Origin: an uncultured Collinsella sp.
Lineage (GTDB): Bacteria > Actinomycetota > Coriobacteriia > Coriobacteriales > Coriobacteriaceae
NCBI GenBank assembly: GCA_934654585.1
Contig: CAKUGF010000010.1
Span: forward strand, 1-64,000
Length of the DNA: 64,000 bases
Direction: 5' to 3'
Shown here in pieces: positions 62,401 to 64,000 of this stretch (its first letter is position 1; every line of letters begins with the position of its first letter). Below the pieces are notes generated by a model. It did no database searches. It was not told where the DNA came from and saw only the letters and a list, made by a program, of their open reading frames with translations. Position numbers and translations under genes: made by a program.

Positions 62401-62704
62401 CGATATCGACATCGCGCAGATGTGCCTTGCCATCGATGCTCGCACGCCGGTTGACGAGCGCTCGGTGGAAAGTGGCCTGGGAATCTTCGAAGAGCTTGGT
62501 TTCTGCCGCGTTTCGGGGTTTGACGACACACGCCGCATCGCGATGGCCGAAAACCCTGGCCGTGTGCAATTGAGCAGGTCAATCCGCTATTTGGAGGGCT
62601 TGCGCTCGCGCATGGAGTTCTCGGCTTTCCGGAGCTGGGCGCTCGATTCGTGCGCTTCTGATATGCTAGCCAAAGTTAACCGCCCGATCGTACCGCGGGC
62701 CTAG
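59417..62704 (+). CDS. recJ: RecJ exonuclease fused to a RecQ-like helicase
   Basis: The protein of about 1095 residues has a full RecJ half (DFDVDG at 91-96, VDNG, the DHH motif at 172-174 and HEGVKGIVASRL). A superfamily 2 helicase half follows, with Walker A GTGRGKS (647-653), DEAH (752-755), ATATATAP and QMSGRAGRDGQ. RecJ degrades single-stranded DNA 5' to 3' and works with RecQ in recombination and repair, so the fusion joins partner activities. RecJ alone is usually about 570 residues. ATG 59417 follows a G-rich tract; GTG 59372 is an alternative. relA follows after 15 bases. Confidence 0.9.
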   Translation: MSSLKTTHRWAVAQQNPELEKELSAGLGIPGLVARIMVAHGIGSIEEGQLFLTPSLDRDWADPLIIPGMSVVADRIEHAIRNHERIAVFGDFDVDGITSTCLLTEALRTFGADVTPFIPHRFDEGYGLSRAALDRVNELAHPQLIVTVDNGIAAKEEVSYLENLGIDLVVTDHHEPSDQVPQGVPLTDPKLEDEGPSRELAGAGVALKLVQVLGERLGKPSYWRSLIEVAALGTVSDMMPLTPENRALVAEGIQQMRVTARPGYIALAALAKADLSSITADGLSFSLIPRLNAAGRMADPKLALDLLLARDPIEASALAAELEEINRQRREIEAELTRDAMARVEETYDGGRAIVVGGEGWHEGVKGIVASRLTNRYHVPALLFSIEDGIARGSGRSVGKVNLFDAVERCSDLLIRRGGHAGAVGVTIEASKLDEFRRRLSAVLSELPAEDFEDTDEVAATVDLSELNIETIEQISRLEPFGQGNKVPLLAAEGVTMCDRAVVGKTGEHMRFVATDGAASVPAIMFRVPQIDKLINCDSAVDLVFEAVAEHWQGRVKPKLMIKDVLVRDTTAPSVDDPACELRRGVQPADSSLRLESRKRETLAQLSYTELTRSLIHSFIGSNQPHRAQVEALDALADHQSVLAVMGTGRGKSLIFHVHAAREAVLRGRASIFVYPLRALVADQAYHLSSTMAALGIGVGVLTGETVEAARDDVFAGLASGRTGIVLTTPEFLSIHRDHFARSGRIGFVVIDEAHHAGLAKGGDRSAYLDMPDILKALGDQVVMAATATATAPVVAELARVLPITRTVVDETVRENLQLEDDRDLASRENRLVSIVATGEKTVIYVNSRDQSVALAKTLRKRVPDCATRIAFYNAGLARSDRRRVEEAFRDGSLSCIVSTSAFGEGVNLPDIRHVVLYHMPFGAIEFNQMSGRAGRDGQPAVIHLLYSSRDARINERLLDCYAPERDELVTLYRALQTMWRSNRGKTGDDSFSASDIDIAQMCLAIDARTPVDERSVESGLGIFEELGFCRVSGFDDTRRIAMAENPGRVQLSRSIRYLEGLRSRMEFSAFRSWALDSCASDMLAKVNRPIVPRA

Positions 62705-62719
62705 GGGAAGGGGACCTCG

Positions 62720-64000
62720 ATGGATGCCGCAGCCCGTACCGCCCATGATTCCACCCTCCAGCCGTTCTCGGAGATGGAGCACTATAAGCATGCCGATGAG
62801 CTGCCGCCCGAGATTATGGCGGATAGCTACGACAAGCTGGAGCGCCTGTGCCTCAAATATATGAATGAGGACGACTTCTCCAAGGTGGAGCAGGCCTACT
62901 GCTTTGCCGCCGAGAAGCACTGCAATCAAAAGCGCCGCTCGGGCGAGATGTACATCAACCATCCCGTCGAGGTAGCCATCATTCTGGCCGACCTCAAGAT
63001 GGACTGCGATGTGGTGTGCGCCGCGCTGCTGCACGATACCGTCGAGGATACCGAGACCTCGCTTGCCGATGTCTCGGGCCTGTTTGGCGATACGGTGGCC
63101 GAGCTTGTCGATGGCGTGACCAAGCTCACCAACATCGAAGTCGATAGCATGGACGAGAAGCAGGCGCTCACGCTGCGCAAGATGTTCCTCGCCATGTCCA
63201 AGGACATTCGCGTCATCATCGTCAAGCTCGCCGACCGTCTGCACAACATGCGTACGCTGGCCGCTCTTCGTGAGGACCGTCGCCTGTTTAAGGCCCGCGA
63301 GACCATGGACGTGTATGCGCCCCTGGCCGACCGTTTGGGCATGAGCTCTATTAAGTGGGAGCTCGAGGACCTGTCCTTCTTCTACCTGGAACCCGACGCC
63401 TACCAGCGCATCGCCCGCATGGTGGCAGAGTCGCGCGAGGTTCGCGAGCGCTACCTTGCCGAGACCATCAAGACGCTCACTGACGAACTCAACCGCATTG
63501 GCCTGGAGGACTTCCAAATCAACGGCCGCTCCAAGCACTATTGGTCCATCTACCAAAAGATGAAGCGCAAGGGCAAAGAGTTCTCCGAGATCTACGACCT
63601 GGTGGCGCTGCGCGTCATCACCCATTCGGTGCGCGATTGCTACTCCACGCTCGGCGCGGTGCATACGCTGTGGCACCCCATGCCCGGTCGCTTTAAAGAC
63701 TATATCGCCATGCCCAAGGTCAATAACTACCAGTCGCTCCATACGACGGTTATCGGCCCTACGGCCCGCCCTCTCGAGATTCAGATTCGTACCTACGAGA
63801 TGCACGAGCAGGCCGAATACGGCATTGCCGCTCACTGGCTGTATAAGAAGTCGGGCGGATCGTCTGCCTCCAAGACCAATGACGCCCAACGCCTGGACGA
63901 CCAGATTAACTGGCTCAAGCATTCACTCGATTGGGCGGCGTCCGACGAGATCACCGACGCCAAGGAGTACCTGCATTCGCTGAAAGTCGACCTATTCGAC
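62720..64000 (+). CDS. relA: RelA/SpoT family (p)ppGpp synthetase/hydrolase, 3' end beyond window
   Basis: 427 codons are visible. An HD hydrolase domain has HDTVED at 105-110 and KLADRLHNMRTL. A synthetase domain has EIYDLVALRVI and GRFKDYIAMPK, the RFKD motif of bifunctional Rel enzymes, then NNYQSLHTTV. Both catalytic halves look intact, so it probably makes and destroys (p)ppGpp; regulatory TGS and ACT domains would lie beyond the edge. ATG 62720 follows GGGGAAGGGG. Confidence 0.95.
   Translation, partial: MDAAARTAHDSTLQPFSEMEHYKHADELPPEIMADSYDKLERLCLKYMNEDDFSKVEQAYCFAAEKHCNQKRRSGEMYINHPVEVAIILADLKMDCDVVCAALLHDTVEDTETSLADVSGLFGDTVAELVDGVTKLTNIEVDSMDEKQALTLRKMFLAMSKDIRVIIVKLADRLHNMRTLAALREDRRLFKARETMDVYAPLADRLGMSSIKWELEDLSFFYLEPDAYQRIARMVAESREVRERYLAETIKTLTDELNRIGLEDFQINGRSKHYWSIYQKMKRKGKEFSEIYDLVALRVITHSVRDCYSTLGAVHTLWHPMPGRFKDYIAMPKVNNYQSLHTTVIGPTARPLEIQIRTYEMHEQAEYGIAAHWLYKKSGGSSASKTNDAQRLDDQINWLKHSLDWAASDEITDAKEYLHSLKVDLFD

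Overview
This GC-rich window reads as chromosome of a gut actinobacterium of the class Coriobacteriia, most likely Collinsella. This is inferred from gene content and protein style, not from a marker-gene search. Genes are packed on both strands. Many share start/stop overlaps, and convergent pairs are often separated by strong GC hairpins. I found no rRNA, tRNA, CRISPR array or prophage. The only recognisable mobile gene is a decayed IS110-type transposase fragment near 54.7 kb.

Layout. 0-5.3 kb: a DUF5131 protein, an iron alcohol dehydrogenase/aldehyde dehydrogenase pair, a HIRAN protein, a 59-residue charged protein and a metallophosphoesterase. 5.4-10 kb: a DUF2130 coiled-coil protein facing a Ski2-like DUF3516 helicase. 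10-16.8 kb: a tRNA-modification neighbourhood (TrmB-like, Trm9-like and Elp3) interrupted by a membrane XRE regulator/DUF4097 pair and followed by a spermidine-synthase-like protein. 16.8-22.4 kb: a TerB-domain protein, a BrxD-like (DUF2791) ATPase and an Lhr-like helicase, all on the minus strand. 22.5-26.5 kb: a DUF554 membrane protein and a five-gene cell-surface operon. 26.9-30.5 kb: a D-lactate-dehydrogenase-like flavoprotein with EtfB and a ferredoxin-EtfA fusion. 30.5-35 kb: an HD hydrolase, AzlC/AzlD, a KdgT-type permease and a membrane GGDEF protein. 35-39.9 kb: indolepyruvate oxidoreductase (iorA, iorB), an arylacetate-CoA ligase and an EamA exporter. 40-48 kb: single-chain PurL, a CPA2 antiporter, a short-chain dehydrogenase and homoserine dehydrogenase. 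48.3-54.6 kb: a complete branched-chain amino-acid ABC importer with two tandem binding proteins. 54.6-56.4 kb: an IS110 scar, a shortened membrane protein, a HAAS-domain protein and a PadR regulator. 56.6-64 kb: CutC, a GalT-like DUF4931 protein, a BASS transporter, a RecJ-helicase fusion and the start of a RelA/SpoT enzyme.

The metabolism points to amino-acid- and lactate-based anaerobic energy conservation. Branched-chain amino acids are imported (Liv) and probably exported (AzlCD). Aromatic 2-oxoacids are oxidised with ferredoxin (IorAB), and lactate oxidation is coupled to an Etf that carries ferredoxin-like clusters.

The most interesting points are: (1) Elp3 close to a convincing Trm9-like methyltransferase, which suggests a bacterial mcm5U34 wobble pathway; (2) the TerB/DUF2791/Lhr-helicase trio, a BREX-related but PglZ-less module of unknown function; (3) the RecJ-helicase fusion; (4) a surface-protein operon with no recognisable families; and (5) several intergenic palindrome families, including a regular 62-bp-period array and hairpins that keep a GGGGAC loop while changing their stems.
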